64,000 bases of DNA from CAVQEK01 sp963711495 (GTDB taxonomy: Bacteria; Bacteroidota; Bacteroidia; Cytophagales; Cyclobacteriaceae). Below are positions 28,183 to 37,143 of the stretch, piece after piece. The position numbers and the translations under genes are program-made. Each line of letters starts with the position of its first letter. Positions within the stretch are counted from its first letter, which is position 1. Under the pieces are notes generated by a model. That model saw nothing but the letters and a program-made list of their open reading frames with translations. It made no database searches and was not told the DNA's origin. The DNA lies in the NCBI GenBank assembly GCA_963711495.1, contig CAVQEK010000013.1, positions 434,001-498,000 of the forward strand, read 5' to 3'.

Positions 28183-30315
28183 TCATAACATGATCTTGGC
28201 ATCTGCCACCCACGCTCCCTGTTTTTCATCCAGCACGATCAATGGGTTGATATCCAGTTCAATTATTTCAGGAAAATCATGCGCTAACTGGCTCAATCTC
28301 AGAATACAGTCCTTAATACTGTCAATATCGCGAGGCGCTGTTCCCCGCACACCACTGAGCATTTTATACGCCTTGATCTGCCCGACCATTGAAGTTGCTT
28401 CTTCCAAAGTGACTGGTAGTATCCGAAAACTCACATCTTTATACACTTCCACAAATATTCCACCGAGTCCGAACATGATTACCGTTCCGAAAGAAGGGTC
28501 CTTTTTTAAACCTAAAATAGTTTCCTCACCCGTTGGGGCCATCTTAGTGACCAGAATACCCTTTATTTTAGCATCGGGCTTATATTTTTTAGCATTGGAC
28601 AATATGGTATTATAAGCAGCCTGTGCTCCCCTTGGTGTTCCTATATTAAGTTCAATACCTTTCACATCATATTTGTGCACAATATCATCGGAAATGATTT
28701 TCAGGACCACGGGGTATCCGATGCTATCCGCCATAGAAGCCGCCTCTTCCGCACTACTGGCCATCTTGCTGGGTAAAATGGGCAAGCCGTAAGCTTTCAA
28801 TACGATTTCCGCTTCATCTTGTGGCAAATATTTTCTCCCATTTTCAAGTGCCTGATTGATAATCTCCCGGGCGAGAGTGTTGTCGATATCTTTAAAATTT
28901 ACAGGTTTTGAAGCATTCTTTTTCAATTTTTCATGGAATTGATAAACACAGGAAAATGCATCCGCCATCGATTCGGGCAATGAATAATGAGGTATGCGGT
29001 TGCGTTGCAACACATCAATGCCCGCGGCAACATCAGCCTCGCCCATAAAAGAAGCGTACACCGGCTTGTTGTAGTGACTGGATACCTTGGCAACTTCGCG
29101 GGCGATCAGATCGATCTCGGTCATAGATTGGGGCGTGAGGATCACGAATACACCATCTACCAGGTTATCCTGGAATGCTGCAGTCAGGGCTGCATTGTAC
29201 CGGTCAGTGCGCGCATCACCGATCACATCGATGGGATTCTTGATGTTGGCGTTAGCCGGTAAATTCTTTTTAAGACTGGCCGTTGTATTCTCAGAAAATT
29301 GCGCCAGTTGCAATCCGTTGTGGATCACCGCATCCGTTGTGAGTACGCCCGGACCTCCGGCATTGGTAATGATCGCCACGTTGTTGGATTTTGGTGCCGG
29401 CTGGTAGGCAAAGGCTATGGCCCTCTTGAACATTTCCTCTATATCATAGCACCGGATGATGCCCGCCTGTTCGAAGGCAGCGTCACATATTTCATCACTG
29501 CCCGCCAGGGAACCAGTGTGTGAAGCGGCGGCGGCGGCCCCTTCTGTTGTTCTTCCCGATTTAATGACCAATACAGGCTTGCCGCTTTCAGAAATAACGT
29601 CTTTCACAGCCTTCATCAGGGCTGTACCATCGGTCACCTCTTCCAGATAAAGTAGGATAACCTTGGTTTTAGGATCATTTTTAAGATAATACAGCAGATC
29701 AATTTCGCTGATATCCGCCTTATTGCCAAAGCTGATGAATTTCGAAAACCCAATGTGCTTGGCCCGGGCATAATCCAAAACAGCAGTACATAGTGCTCCA
29801 CTTTGAGATAGAAAACCAATGCTGCCCTCTTCGGGCATTTTACGTGCGAATGAGGCATTGAACTGTGCTCTGGTGTCGGTATTAATCACACCCAGACAGT
29901 TGGGGCCTATAAACGACATCTGGTATTTTGCCGCAATTTCCCTGATCTGTATTTCGCGTTCCAGCCCCTTTTCGCCAATTTCTTTAAAGCCCGCAGAAAT
30001 AATAATGGCTGCCTTAATGCCCTTTTGTCCGCACTGTTCCAGTGCCATATGACAAACAGAACTGGGAAATACTATGATCGCCAGGTCTACCGGATCCTCA
30101 ATGTCAATCACATATTTATACGCTTTTACCCCGGCAATAAATTTTTCCTTGGGGCTGACCGGATATACCACGCCATTGAAATCCGCGTTGAGAATGCTCA
30201 TCAAAATATCATAGGGCACCGTACCTTTTACCTTGTTGGCTCCCACGATAGCCACCGAATCGGGATAGAATATTTTTTCCAGGTTTTTCTGGCGTAATGC
30301 GAACAGATCAGACAT
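28183..30315 (-). CDS. ADP-forming acyl-CoA synthetase (fused alpha and beta subunits)
   Basis: A 710-residue fusion. Residues 1-455 are the CoA-binding and succinyl-CoA-synthetase-like alpha part: VAIVGANKVKGTVPYDIL, FIGPNCLGVIN, IGFLSQSGALCTAVLDYA and SHTGSLAGSDEICDAAFEQ, the latter with the histidine that is phosphorylated in this family. Residues 480-710 are the ATP-grasp beta part: VLKAYGLPILPSKMA, GYPVVLKIISDDIVHKYDV (beta-subunit histidine) and GLGGIFVEVYKDVSFRI. Such enzymes make ATP from acetyl- or branched-acyl-CoA plus ADP and phosphate, or run in reverse to activate acids. It lies between DUF4954 and an ACP gene. The acyl substrate is not deducible. Confidence 0.94.
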   Translation of the reverse strand: MSDLFALRQKNLEKIFYPDSVAIVGANKVKGTVPYDILMSILNADFNGVVYPVSPKEKFIAGVKAYKYVIDIEDPVDLAIIVFPSSVCHMALEQCGQKGIKAAIIISAGFKEIGEKGLEREIQIREIAAKYQMSFIGPNCLGVINTDTRAQFNASFARKMPEEGSIGFLSQSGALCTAVLDYARAKHIGFSKFISFGNKADISEIDLLYYLKNDPKTKVILLYLEEVTDGTALMKAVKDVISESGKPVLVIKSGRTTEGAAAAASHTGSLAGSDEICDAAFEQAGIIRCYDIEEMFKRAIAFAYQPAPKSNNVAIITNAGGPGVLTTDAVIHNGLQLAQFSENTTASLKKNLPANANIKNPIDVIGDARTDRYNAALTAAFQDNLVDGVFVILTPQSMTEIDLIAREVAKVSSHYNKPVYASFMGEADVAAGIDVLQRNRIPHYSLPESMADAFSCVYQFHEKLKKNASKPVNFKDIDNTLAREIINQALENGRKYLPQDEAEIVLKAYGLPILPSKMASSAEEAASMADSIGYPVVLKIISDDIVHKYDVKGIELNIGTPRGAQAAYNTILSNAKKYKPDAKIKGILVTKMAPTGEETILGLKKDPSFGTVIMFGLGGIFVEVYKDVSFRILPVTLEEATSMVGQIKAYKMLSGVRGTAPRDIDSIKDCILRLSQLAHDFPEIIELDINPLIVLDEKQGAWVADAKIML

Positions 30316-30442
30316 AATTTGAGGTATTTTTAAGTAAAAAAATCATTCCAAATCAGGCAGCAACAGGTTTACCTTTTGCCCTGCAATCCTGATCAACTGA
30401 CGGTGAAACACAACCATCACTCTGTTCAACTCCAGCGTTAGC

Positions 30443-30685
30443 TTACTTTACATATACTGATATAAAATCAACAGCATTGGAAATAGTCTGGATTTCAAGT
30501 GCTTTGTCTTCATCCATTTCAATATCAAATTCTTCATCGAATGCGGCCACCAACTGGAGACTCTGCATGGAATCGGCACCCAAATCAAAAATAAAATTGG
30601 CATCGCTGCTAATCTCTGCTTCATCTATTTTCAATATTTGAGCAACTACCCTTTTCACCCGGGTTTCTATGTCTTTATTTTCCAT
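30443..30685 (-). CDS. Acyl carrier protein
   Basis: An 80-residue acidic ACP: DLGADSMQSLQLVAAFDEEF contains the phosphopantetheine serine in DSM rather than the common DSL, followed by DIEMDEDKALEIQTISNAVDFI, the usual helix III and IV. Unlike the housekeeping acpP it is not next to fabF or rnc, but 127 bp upstream of the ADP-forming acyl-CoA ligase on the same strand. It may be a dedicated carrier for the acyl group handled there; this is inference from position. The main acpP is probably elsewhere in the genome. Confidence 0.9.
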   Translation of the reverse strand: MENKDIETRVKRVVAQILKIDEAEISSDANFIFDLGADSMQSLQLVAAFDEEFDIEMDEDKALEIQTISNAVDFISVYVK

Positions 30686-30810
30686 TATTGTGTGATTTTA
30701 TGGCTGATTTCCTAATGTTAATGGGATAAAACGAAAAAATGAATGACCAAAGTCAGTGATTCGTCAATAAATTACGAAAAATTCATTGCTATTCAAGTGA
30801 GTAGTTAAAA

Positions 30811-31073
30811 GTTGATGTCAAAAACTGTAAGATAGGTTTAAGTATTATTTGGTTCTTCTTCGATCTATTTTTACCAGCTTCTCCAGGTTTATAATGCCTT
30901 TATCCCAACATAAAGAACAAATTAATCAGATGAATTATTTCATTGCAGCGGACACAATGCTTTTGCAGATTTTGGAAGGAATGACTCTTCTACAAGTTAA
31001 ATCCCGGGATGTAAACAAATCCCGGAGACCCTGCAAAGAAATGATCGTCGCCGCAAGGAACATGGAAGAATAG
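30811..31073 (+). pseudogene. Decayed 5' remnant of a TolB-propeller (amidohydrolase-type) gene, copy 1
   Basis: The region aligns base by base with the start of the second remnant at 32502, including about 120 bp upstream of the coding start (GTTGATGTCAAAA against GTTAATGTCAAAA). The open frame from ATG 30930 reads MNYFIAADTMLLQILEGM and then VKSRDVNKSRRPCKEM, matching MTRFIAAAIMLLLVLKEM and VESWDVTKSLKPFKET of the other copy. It stops after 47 residues where the family goes on for many hundreds. Copy 1 is intact in frame but badly diverged and truncated. Confidence 0.65.
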
Positions 31074-31205
31074 CAGGATTACCTCACCAGCAATACCAAG
31101 GTATCAATCCTTTGTGCAAATGCCCTTGAATATCCCTAAAACGCCAATAATGCAAAGACATACAATATCTTTCAATATTTGACGAATAATTCTCCCTTGA
31201 GATCG

Positions 31206-32162
31206 CTAATTAACAACTTCAAAACTAAGCACCAGTGCGTTGGTGTTTGCCGGGAAATAGTCAGGCGACGCAGCCATAAACATAACGAGTTGCATAGAAG
31301 TGTCAGTAATTTTCCTGATAATCACTTTCCGTTGATAATCTCTAAAACCTATAAACTCAGTTCCGGAGAAATCAAGCGAGCTAACATTGTTGTAGGTTAC
31401 CGTTCCATTTGCTCCATATACCGATGGGACTGTAAGGTTTTCTTTTTCAACATAGGTGAAAGTGGCATTAGTTTCGGGTGTATATTTGGCAATACAAAGT
31501 CCGTAGTCCTGACCGTTGGCATTGACAATATCCGATCCGCCGTTAAGAACAAATTGATAAACTATTCCTCCAAAAGCTGCGCCGTCGTCCATTACATCAT
31601 GCTGGTAGCTTCCGTCGTAGAAAAAAGTATAGGTATCTTTATAAATGTCCCCCATTCCGAATTCTAAACCAAATACTCCTGTAGGAAGAGGACGGGGGGT
31701 ACCTGCGACTACGGAAAGACTGGCGTCGGCATTGGCTAAATAATCGCCCAGGTTGCCATGTTGAGCGCTTAATTTCCAGGTTTTTCCTTGATAGTCTTCT
31801 GCTGTGTGGTCTCCCGTAAGCAAGTCATAAGGAGTAAGTGCAATGGCTAAATTAATTTCGGCTTCAGCTGAGTTTCCTGCATTGTCGGTAGCTGTCAGCG
31901 TGGCAATATAATAACCACCTGTTTCATAGACATGTACAGGATTCTCCTCATTGCTGGTTTTTCCGTCACCAAAGTCCCATGACCAACTTACCGCGCTGTG
32001 CGTTAATGCCGTAAAAGCCACCTGTTTATCTACCACGCTGTGAAAGATTTGCGCTGATAGTGGAAAAGTCGGCCGGGTTTCATCTTTAGTACATGACAAA
32101 ATGAGAAAATTCATCATTGCAATAAAGAGTAGTCCAAATAATGCGTGTATTCGTTTCATCAT
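31206..32162 (-). CDS. PKD-domain lipoprotein
   Basis: A 318-residue surface or periplasmic lipoprotein with signal LLFIAMMNFLILSCTKDE (lipobox ILSC). Residues about 50-110 form a PKD domain: VAFTALTHSAVSWSWDFGDG, then TSNEENPVHVYETGGYYIAT and LTATDNAGNSAEA, with the usual WDFGDG motif. The C-terminal 200 residues are a beta-rich domain of a type often following PKD in Bacteroidota: DYQGKTWKLSAQHGNLGDYL is the common opening, and FGMGDIYKDTYTFFYDGSY follows. It probably binds extracellular glycan or protein, by family analogy. It is flanked on both sides by remnants of the same TolB-type gene. Confidence 0.9.
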   Translation of the reverse strand: MMKRIHALFGLLFIAMMNFLILSCTKDETRPTFPLSAQIFHSVVDKQVAFTALTHSAVSWSWDFGDGKTSNEENPVHVYETGGYYIATLTATDNAGNSAEAEINLAIALTPYDLLTGDHTAEDYQGKTWKLSAQHGNLGDYLANADASLSVVAGTPRPLPTGVFGLEFGMGDIYKDTYTFFYDGSYQHDVMDDGAAFGGIVYQFVLNGGSDIVNANGQDYGLCIAKYTPETNATFTYVEKENLTVPSVYGANGTVTYNNVSSLDFSGTEFIGFRDYQRKVIIRKITDTSMQLVMFMAASPDYFPANTNALVLSFEVVN

Positions 32163-32501
32163 TGAGTGTATTGTTTATGGTTTAAAAAACTGTAATACTC
32201 TAATTTAAAAAAGCAGATCGCCGTTCAGTAACTTCCGCTCCTGTTTTACCCTAAATTCTATGTTCAATTCCAAATTTCCTTATTAATCCAGTCATATCAA
32301 CTTCCTCTAACAAGAAATAACACGATGCTTAACTTTTCAACCGATCCCATTCATAATCCAATGCATTTTATGACATAAGTGTTAAATTTCTTTAAACTAA
32401 ATTAAATAAACTTACTGAAATTTAAATTTATGTTCATTGTATTCTAAATATAATTTGAAATACCAAACCATAATAATCTAAGAGAAAAAAAATTATCACA
32501 A
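32163..32501. other. AT-rich intergenic region, no gene seen
   Basis: About 340 bp between the PKD lipoprotein start and the homologous upstream part of the second TolB remnant. It is very AT-rich and presumably holds the PKD gene promoter, but I cannot point to a clear -7/-33 pair. Confidence 0.4.
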
Positions 32502-32933
32502 GTTAATGTCAAAACGAATAGGTTCCATTGAATGTAATTTGATTTTTGCAATTCTATATTTACTAGCTTCACCCGGTTGATAATATCAGTACCCTAACTT
32601 AGCAAACTTTTTTATGACAATGACCCGATTCATCGCAGCCGCCATAATGCTATTACTTGTCTTAAAAGAAATGGCTCAAAAGTTGAATCCTGGGATGTGA
32701 CCAAGTCCCTGAAACCATTTTAAAGAAACGACCATCACCACCAATGAAGGAACAAAGATGAAGCTTGACATGAGTCCCAATGGCAACATGATCGCTTTCG
32801 ATTTATTGGGATATATATACCATACCTGTTACCGGGGGAAAAGCCCAAAAAATTGCGGGAGGGTCATGCTTGGGAAGTACCGCCCCGCTATAGTCCCGAC
32901 GGAAAAATGATCAGTTTTACCAGTGGTGTCTGA
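32502..32933 (+). pseudogene. Decayed 5' remnant of a TolB-propeller (amidohydrolase-type) gene, copy 2
   Basis: Reading across at least three or four frameshifts gives a coherent protein start. From ATG 32620: MTRFIAAAIMLLLVLKEMAQ, then in another frame KVESWDVTKSLKPF, then FKETTITTNEGTKMKLDMSP and MIAFDLLG, then IYTIPVTGGKAQKIAGG, and finally GHAWEVPPRYSPDGKMISFT with a stop at 32931-32933. This is the secreted TolB/WD40-like propeller start of amidohydrolase-type proteins (TTDEGTW, DMSPDGK, DLLGDIYT, RYSPDG are family motifs as I know them). The frame changes fall near 32682, 32720, 32815 and 32860. Only the first 110 codons or so survive. Confidence 0.8.
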
Positions 32934-32995
32934 CGAATCCGGAGTATTATTAAATATACAAATGCTCTATCTGGCTATTTCAGGTAAGCTAGGAA

Positions 32996-33027
32996 ACATG
33001 GTGTTGTTCAGACATGGTGTTGTTCAG
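32996..33027 (+). repeat. 16-bp tandem duplication
   Basis: ACATGGTGTTGTTCAG occurs twice directly in tandem (32996-33011 and 33012-33027) in non-coding sequence after the second TolB remnant. It looks like a recent slippage event. Confidence 0.85.
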
Positions 33028-33160
33028 ATATTCCAGGAATCATCATTGATGTTTTTTCCCCGAGATCATTCTCCACCCTCCTCAATGATATTTAAGATAT
33101 TTTAATTAACTTTTACACCAATTTATATCATTACAATTCTCAATCATCAACTTAATATCC

Positions 33161-34093
33161 ATGAAAAATAATTCTACCTTTTTGCTTATGATCGTTCTAC
33201 TGTTAGTATCGGCGTGCGCAAAAAATGATTCCAAAATGGCAAAATTGTCTCCTATCAATGACAAACCAATCTTTAGAGATATCACTTCCATGATGTCCGC
33301 TTCTAGAATGTTGAAGACAAAAAATCGTGGTAATTTTATGATTTTCAAGGCTGAATATCTCACTTCTGACGAGTCTGGAAAAATCGGTCGCACTATTTTC
33401 TTTGTTGATGTGGGCAATAAACAACTGGATGCCGATTTTGTGCCTGGGCTTAGCCTGGATGACACAGACAACGTTTCATTTTATATTGATATAAACAGAC
33501 CATCTGAAGACCTCGACATAGCTGTTACCAGCGCGGCTATTCAACGAGCCATGCAAACCTGGAACAACATAACCTGTTCCGATCTCGGCTTATATCAAGT
33601 GCCTTCTGATGAAAGTATCCATACCGGTTACGTTGCAGCATTATTGGGTTACGGCGGTAGCTATAATTACTTAGCAGATGTGGTGCAATGTGGCTGGCTC
33701 CCTGGTAGTTTTTTCGATTTATTGGATGAAGATGGCAGCGAGTATATCTTGGGTGTAACTTTCACGATCGTCTTTACCGACAATGATGGTAATCCAGTTG
33801 ATCTAGACCACAACCTTAAATCTGATGTAGCCTGGCGGGAAACATATTATAATGACGATTTTAACTGGAATGACGGTACTACATACGATGTAGAAACAAT
33901 TGCATTACACGAATCCGGGCACGGTTTGAGTCAGGCTCATTTTGGTCAGGCTTTCTTGGATGCGGGTTCTGGGCAACTACACTTTGCGCCCCGAGCTGTT
34001 ATGAATGCGGCATATAGCGGTGTTCAAACGGAAATTAGAGAAACTGACAATGCCGGGCATTGTGGTATTTGGTCCAATTGGCCGGAAAATTGA
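33161..34093 (+). CDS. Matrixin-like zinc metalloprotease lipoprotein
   Basis: A 310-residue lipoprotein (LLMIVLLLVSACAKNDSK, lipobox VSAC). Its catalytic signature LHESGHGLSQAHFGQAF near residue 250 is HExxHxxxxxH, the extended metzincin motif with a third histidine ligand, and PRAVMNAAYSGV about 20 residues further on could supply the Met-turn (VMNA). Before it is a segment DIAVTSAAIQRAMQTWNNIT, similar to the start of matrixin domains (residues 125-145). A secreted or surface peptidase role is inferred from this; the substrate is unknown. It stands alone, with the Rieske gene convergent downstream. Confidence 0.82.
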   Translation: MKNNSTFLLMIVLLLVSACAKNDSKMAKLSPINDKPIFRDITSMMSASRMLKTKNRGNFMIFKAEYLTSDESGKIGRTIFFVDVGNKQLDADFVPGLSLDDTDNVSFYIDINRPSEDLDIAVTSAAIQRAMQTWNNITCSDLGLYQVPSDESIHTGYVAALLGYGGSYNYLADVVQCGWLPGSFFDLLDEDGSEYILGVTFTIVFTDNDGNPVDLDHNLKSDVAWRETYYNDDFNWNDGTTYDVETIALHESGHGLSQAHFGQAFLDAGSGQLHFAPRAVMNAAYSGVQTEIRETDNAGHCGIWSNWPEN

Positions 34094-34228
34094 AATTTTT
34101 CAAATTAGTCCTGTCATCAATGTTTTGATTTTCACGAACATTGAGCAAATGATGAGTTTTGTAGGCAATGTTGGCCATAACCAATAATTAATTGATTGAT
34201 CAATCCTGTCATTAACGGGGTAAAGTTT

Positions 34229-34639
34229 CTAACTTATGGTTAGTTCATTTCCCGACAACGATGTATTGTATTTTTGCAGTGGTGCCGGAGGAGGTCCGCC
34301 CACTACTTTTCCATTGATGTCATAGACTCCACCGTGACAGGGGCAATAAAATTCCTTCTGACTGCTATAGTATTGTACCTGGCAACCAGCATGCGTACAA
34401 ATATCCGATATGGCCTCAAAATTCGACGATGACGTACGGATGATAACCAGATTGTTTTTGTAAATGAACCCCCCTACATTGTTTAAAGCTGCATTGGCCG
34501 GATCAGTCAAATCAAGTGTGAAATTTTGATTTGCGGGTTGTGGAATATTCTGGCTACAATTTTGAAGGACTGCCGGAATCATGGCAAGTCCGCAAAAGGC
34601 CCCGGCCTTCTTCAGAAAATCTCTCCTTTCTTGATTCAT
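34229..34639 (-). CDS. Tat-exported Rieske [2Fe-2S] protein
   Basis: A 136-residue protein. The N-terminus NQERRDFLKKAGAFCGLAM is a twin-arginine-type signal (ERRDFLK), and the cysteine in LQNCSQN suggests possible lipid attachment. The Rieske ligands are ICTHAGCQVQYY and FYCPCHGGVYDINGKVVGGP, both CxH and CxxH, in the order of a small Rieske domain, and the tail NTSLSGNELTIS follows the usual end. Small Rieske proteins like this pass electrons in periplasmic chains. It is transcribed away from the quinohaemoprotein gene at 34848, with 208 bp between the starts, so the two may share control. Confidence 0.92.
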   Translation of the reverse strand: MNQERRDFLKKAGAFCGLAMIPAVLQNCSQNIPQPANQNFTLDLTDPANAALNNVGGFIYKNNLVIIRTSSSNFEAISDICTHAGCQVQYYSSQKEFYCPCHGGVYDINGKVVGGPPPAPLQKYNTSLSGNELTIS

Positions 34640-34847
34640 AATTGTTGATTTAATTAAAAATTGATGTCAAATAAACGACTTCATAATTATTGTTCGTACA
34701 CCAATTGTACGATATGTCTCTGAACCCTTAAAAAAATTAACTGAACCAGTTATTATGGTCGTTGAACCAAGCGATTAATTGCCGGGCATGCATAACCAGG
34801 ATTTTTTCCGGCTGGGATTTTATTTATTTTTAGGAAACCTAAATAAT

Positions 34848-36995
34848 ATGCGCTTACCCGCTTTTTTGTACTGCATCTTTTTTATCCAATTTATTATCCT
34901 TTCGTGTGAGCCTGACCGGAAAGCCGAAAGTCAATACCAATCCTGGCAGGTCTATGGTGGCGACCAGGCCGGCACCAAATATTCTTCACTGAGCCAGATC
35001 AATAAGGAAAATGTCCAAAACCTCAAACCAGCCTGGATATATCACACTGGCGATATGCGTCAGACACCGGCCAGCACCATCGAATGTAATCCCGTTATCG
35101 TCAGTAACAGCATATATTTTACCACACCGGCATTAAAACTAGTGGCCCTGGATGCACAAACAGGTAAAGAAAACTGGAAATTTGATCCCTATCAGGGTAC
35201 TGCAGCCAGTGGTGTGAACCGGGGAGTAACCTTCTGGGCCAACGGCAAAGATCGAAGGATTTTTTATGTTGCTGGTGCCAGTCTTTTCGGCATTAATGCC
35301 GACAATGGACATTTGATTCAATCCTTTGGTGACAGTGGCCGGGTTGATCTTTATCAGGGTTTGGACCGCGATGTGCATTTCATGTGGGTGACAGCAGCTA
35401 CTCCCGGAATCATCTATAAAGATCTATTGGTCCTCGGTTCAACATTGGGTGAAGGACCGAATCCGGCTGCACCGGGTCATATCCGGGCTTTCGATGTACA
35501 CAGCGGCAAGATAAGATGGATATTTCATACTATTCCCCGGCCGGGTGAATATGGCTATGAAACCTGGCCGGCTGATGCATGGAAAAAAGTCGGGGGTGTC
35601 AATTGCTGGGGTGGGTTTACCCTGGATGAAAAACGGGGATTGGTATTCTTTGGTACCGGTTCGCCAACGTATGACCACTACGGCGGTGACCGGCCAGGAC
35701 AAAATCTGTTTGCTAACTGCATTATAGCCCTAAATGCTGAAACGGGAAAACGAGTCTGGCATTTCCAGGTCGTGCATCACGATATCTGGGACTATGACGT
35801 ACCCTGCCAACCAAATCTCGTGACGGTAAAACGCAATGGAAAACCGATCGACGCGGTGGCTCAACCCACCAAAATGGGACATCTCTTTGTATTGGACCGT
35901 GAGACCGGAAAACCAATTTTTCCTGTCGAAGAGCGTCCTGTACCTCAATCGACCATTCCCGGCGAACACACATGGCCCACACAGCCTTTCCCGAAAACAT
36001 TATTGCATTATGCACAACAGGGATTCTCTAAAGACAATATTTCCGAACTGCTCGGGGAAGCCAAAGATTCCATTATAAATCAACTCGAAGGAATGCATGG
36101 TGGTGAACTTTTCTATCCACCTACTTTTGAAGGAACAACCATGTTACCCCAGTTCAACGGCGGTACGGACTGGGGGGGTGCGGCTTACGACCCGATGACC
36201 AGAAAACTATTTGTAAATTGCAGTAATGAAGCAGAATGGACGTCTATGATCAAAGCCAAACCGGAAGATCATGCCTCCCGGTTTGAGTTGGGACAGCATT
36301 TATACCGTACTATTTGCTCCGTTTGTCATGGATACGAAAGTGCCCTGAATCCAGGATCGCCTTCATTGAAAGCACTGAAGCAAATTGCCGTGGAACGGAC
36401 CAAACAAGGCGTTCAGCAAATCCTGATGAATGGTAAAAACCAGATGCCAAAATTTGCCATGCTTTCCCAGGAAGAAAGAGACGCTTTGGTGGCTTTTCTT
36501 TGGGACGAAGGAAAAAACAAACCGGTTTCACAAAAGGCTCTCACTTTGAGCTTTGCAACAGAGATCCCCTATGTTGCTACAGGTCATCGCGTATTCAGGA
36601 GTCCGGAGGGATTTCCGGTAAATAAAAGGCCATGGGGAACCATCAGTGCCATTGACCTCGATAAAGGTGAAATTATCTGGCAAACTCCACTGGGTACTTA
36701 TCCTGATCTCGAAAAACGTGGCTTCGGACCCACCGGCACCTTCAATATGGGGGGTCCCATCGTCACTGCTGGCGGTCTGGTATTGATCGGTGCAGCGATG
36801 GATGAACGTTTTCATGCCTACGATGAAGATACCGGTAAATTATTGTGGGAATACCAATTGACCGCCGGGGCCTATGCTACACCGGCGACTTATGAAATTA
36901 ATGGCAAACAATATATTGTCATTGCTGCAGGCGGTGGTGGCAAACCGGAGACCAAATCCGGCGATGCTTATTATTGTTTTTCCTTGCCGGATTAA
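34848..36995 (+). CDS. PQQ-dependent dehydrogenase-like quinohaemoprotein lipoprotein
   Basis: About 715 residues, with a lipoprotein signal (FFIQFIILSCEPDRK, lipobox ILSC). The propeller opens with WQVYGGDQAGTKYSSLSQIN and has the PQQ-enzyme motifs VALDAQTGKENWKFD, HVHFMW-like DVHFMWVTAATPG, AAPGHIRAFDVHSGKIRW, GVNCWGGFTLDEKRG and GGTDWGGAAYDPMTRKLFV. A c-type haem domain is inserted at about residues 480-560 (YRTICSVCHGYESA with CSVCH, and a methionine candidate in GKNQMPKFAML). The final block repeats ATPATYEINGKQYIVIAAGG, typical of membrane glucose or alcohol dehydrogenase families. The ATG at 34848 gives a lipobox; the earlier start at 34779 does not. Confidence 0.93.
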   Translation: MRLPAFLYCIFFIQFIILSCEPDRKAESQYQSWQVYGGDQAGTKYSSLSQINKENVQNLKPAWIYHTGDMRQTPASTIECNPVIVSNSIYFTTPALKLVALDAQTGKENWKFDPYQGTAASGVNRGVTFWANGKDRRIFYVAGASLFGINADNGHLIQSFGDSGRVDLYQGLDRDVHFMWVTAATPGIIYKDLLVLGSTLGEGPNPAAPGHIRAFDVHSGKIRWIFHTIPRPGEYGYETWPADAWKKVGGVNCWGGFTLDEKRGLVFFGTGSPTYDHYGGDRPGQNLFANCIIALNAETGKRVWHFQVVHHDIWDYDVPCQPNLVTVKRNGKPIDAVAQPTKMGHLFVLDRETGKPIFPVEERPVPQSTIPGEHTWPTQPFPKTLLHYAQQGFSKDNISELLGEAKDSIINQLEGMHGGELFYPPTFEGTTMLPQFNGGTDWGGAAYDPMTRKLFVNCSNEAEWTSMIKAKPEDHASRFELGQHLYRTICSVCHGYESALNPGSPSLKALKQIAVERTKQGVQQILMNGKNQMPKFAMLSQEERDALVAFLWDEGKNKPVSQKALTLSFATEIPYVATGHRVFRSPEGFPVNKRPWGTISAIDLDKGEIIWQTPLGTYPDLEKRGFGPTGTFNMGGPIVTAGGLVLIGAAMDERFHAYDEDTGKLLWEYQLTAGAYATPATYEINGKQYIVIAAGGGGKPETKSGDAYYCFSLPD

Positions 36996-37130
36996 CGGGC
37001 ATTGTTTAAGATCAGTCTGCAATGTAACTGCTCTTCATCAACAACCACATTAAGAAAGGCCACCTATGCCACAGGGAATTTGAAACGATTTACGCCCGGC
37101 AGAATTATCTCATATTCCTCAAAACGGCCA

Positions 37131-37143
37131 TGTAGTTGCTACA
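37131..37143. repeat. Left terminal inverted repeat of the IS element
   Basis: TGTAGTTGCTACA. The transposase stop codon TAG (37139-37141 on the minus strand) lies inside this repeat. The repeat is itself nearly palindromic (TGTAG / CTACA around TTG). Confidence 0.85.

Noticed and set aside
30930..31073. Small separate gene of 47 codons
   Set aside because: It aligns with the signal peptide and first residues of the second TolB remnant and ends far too early.
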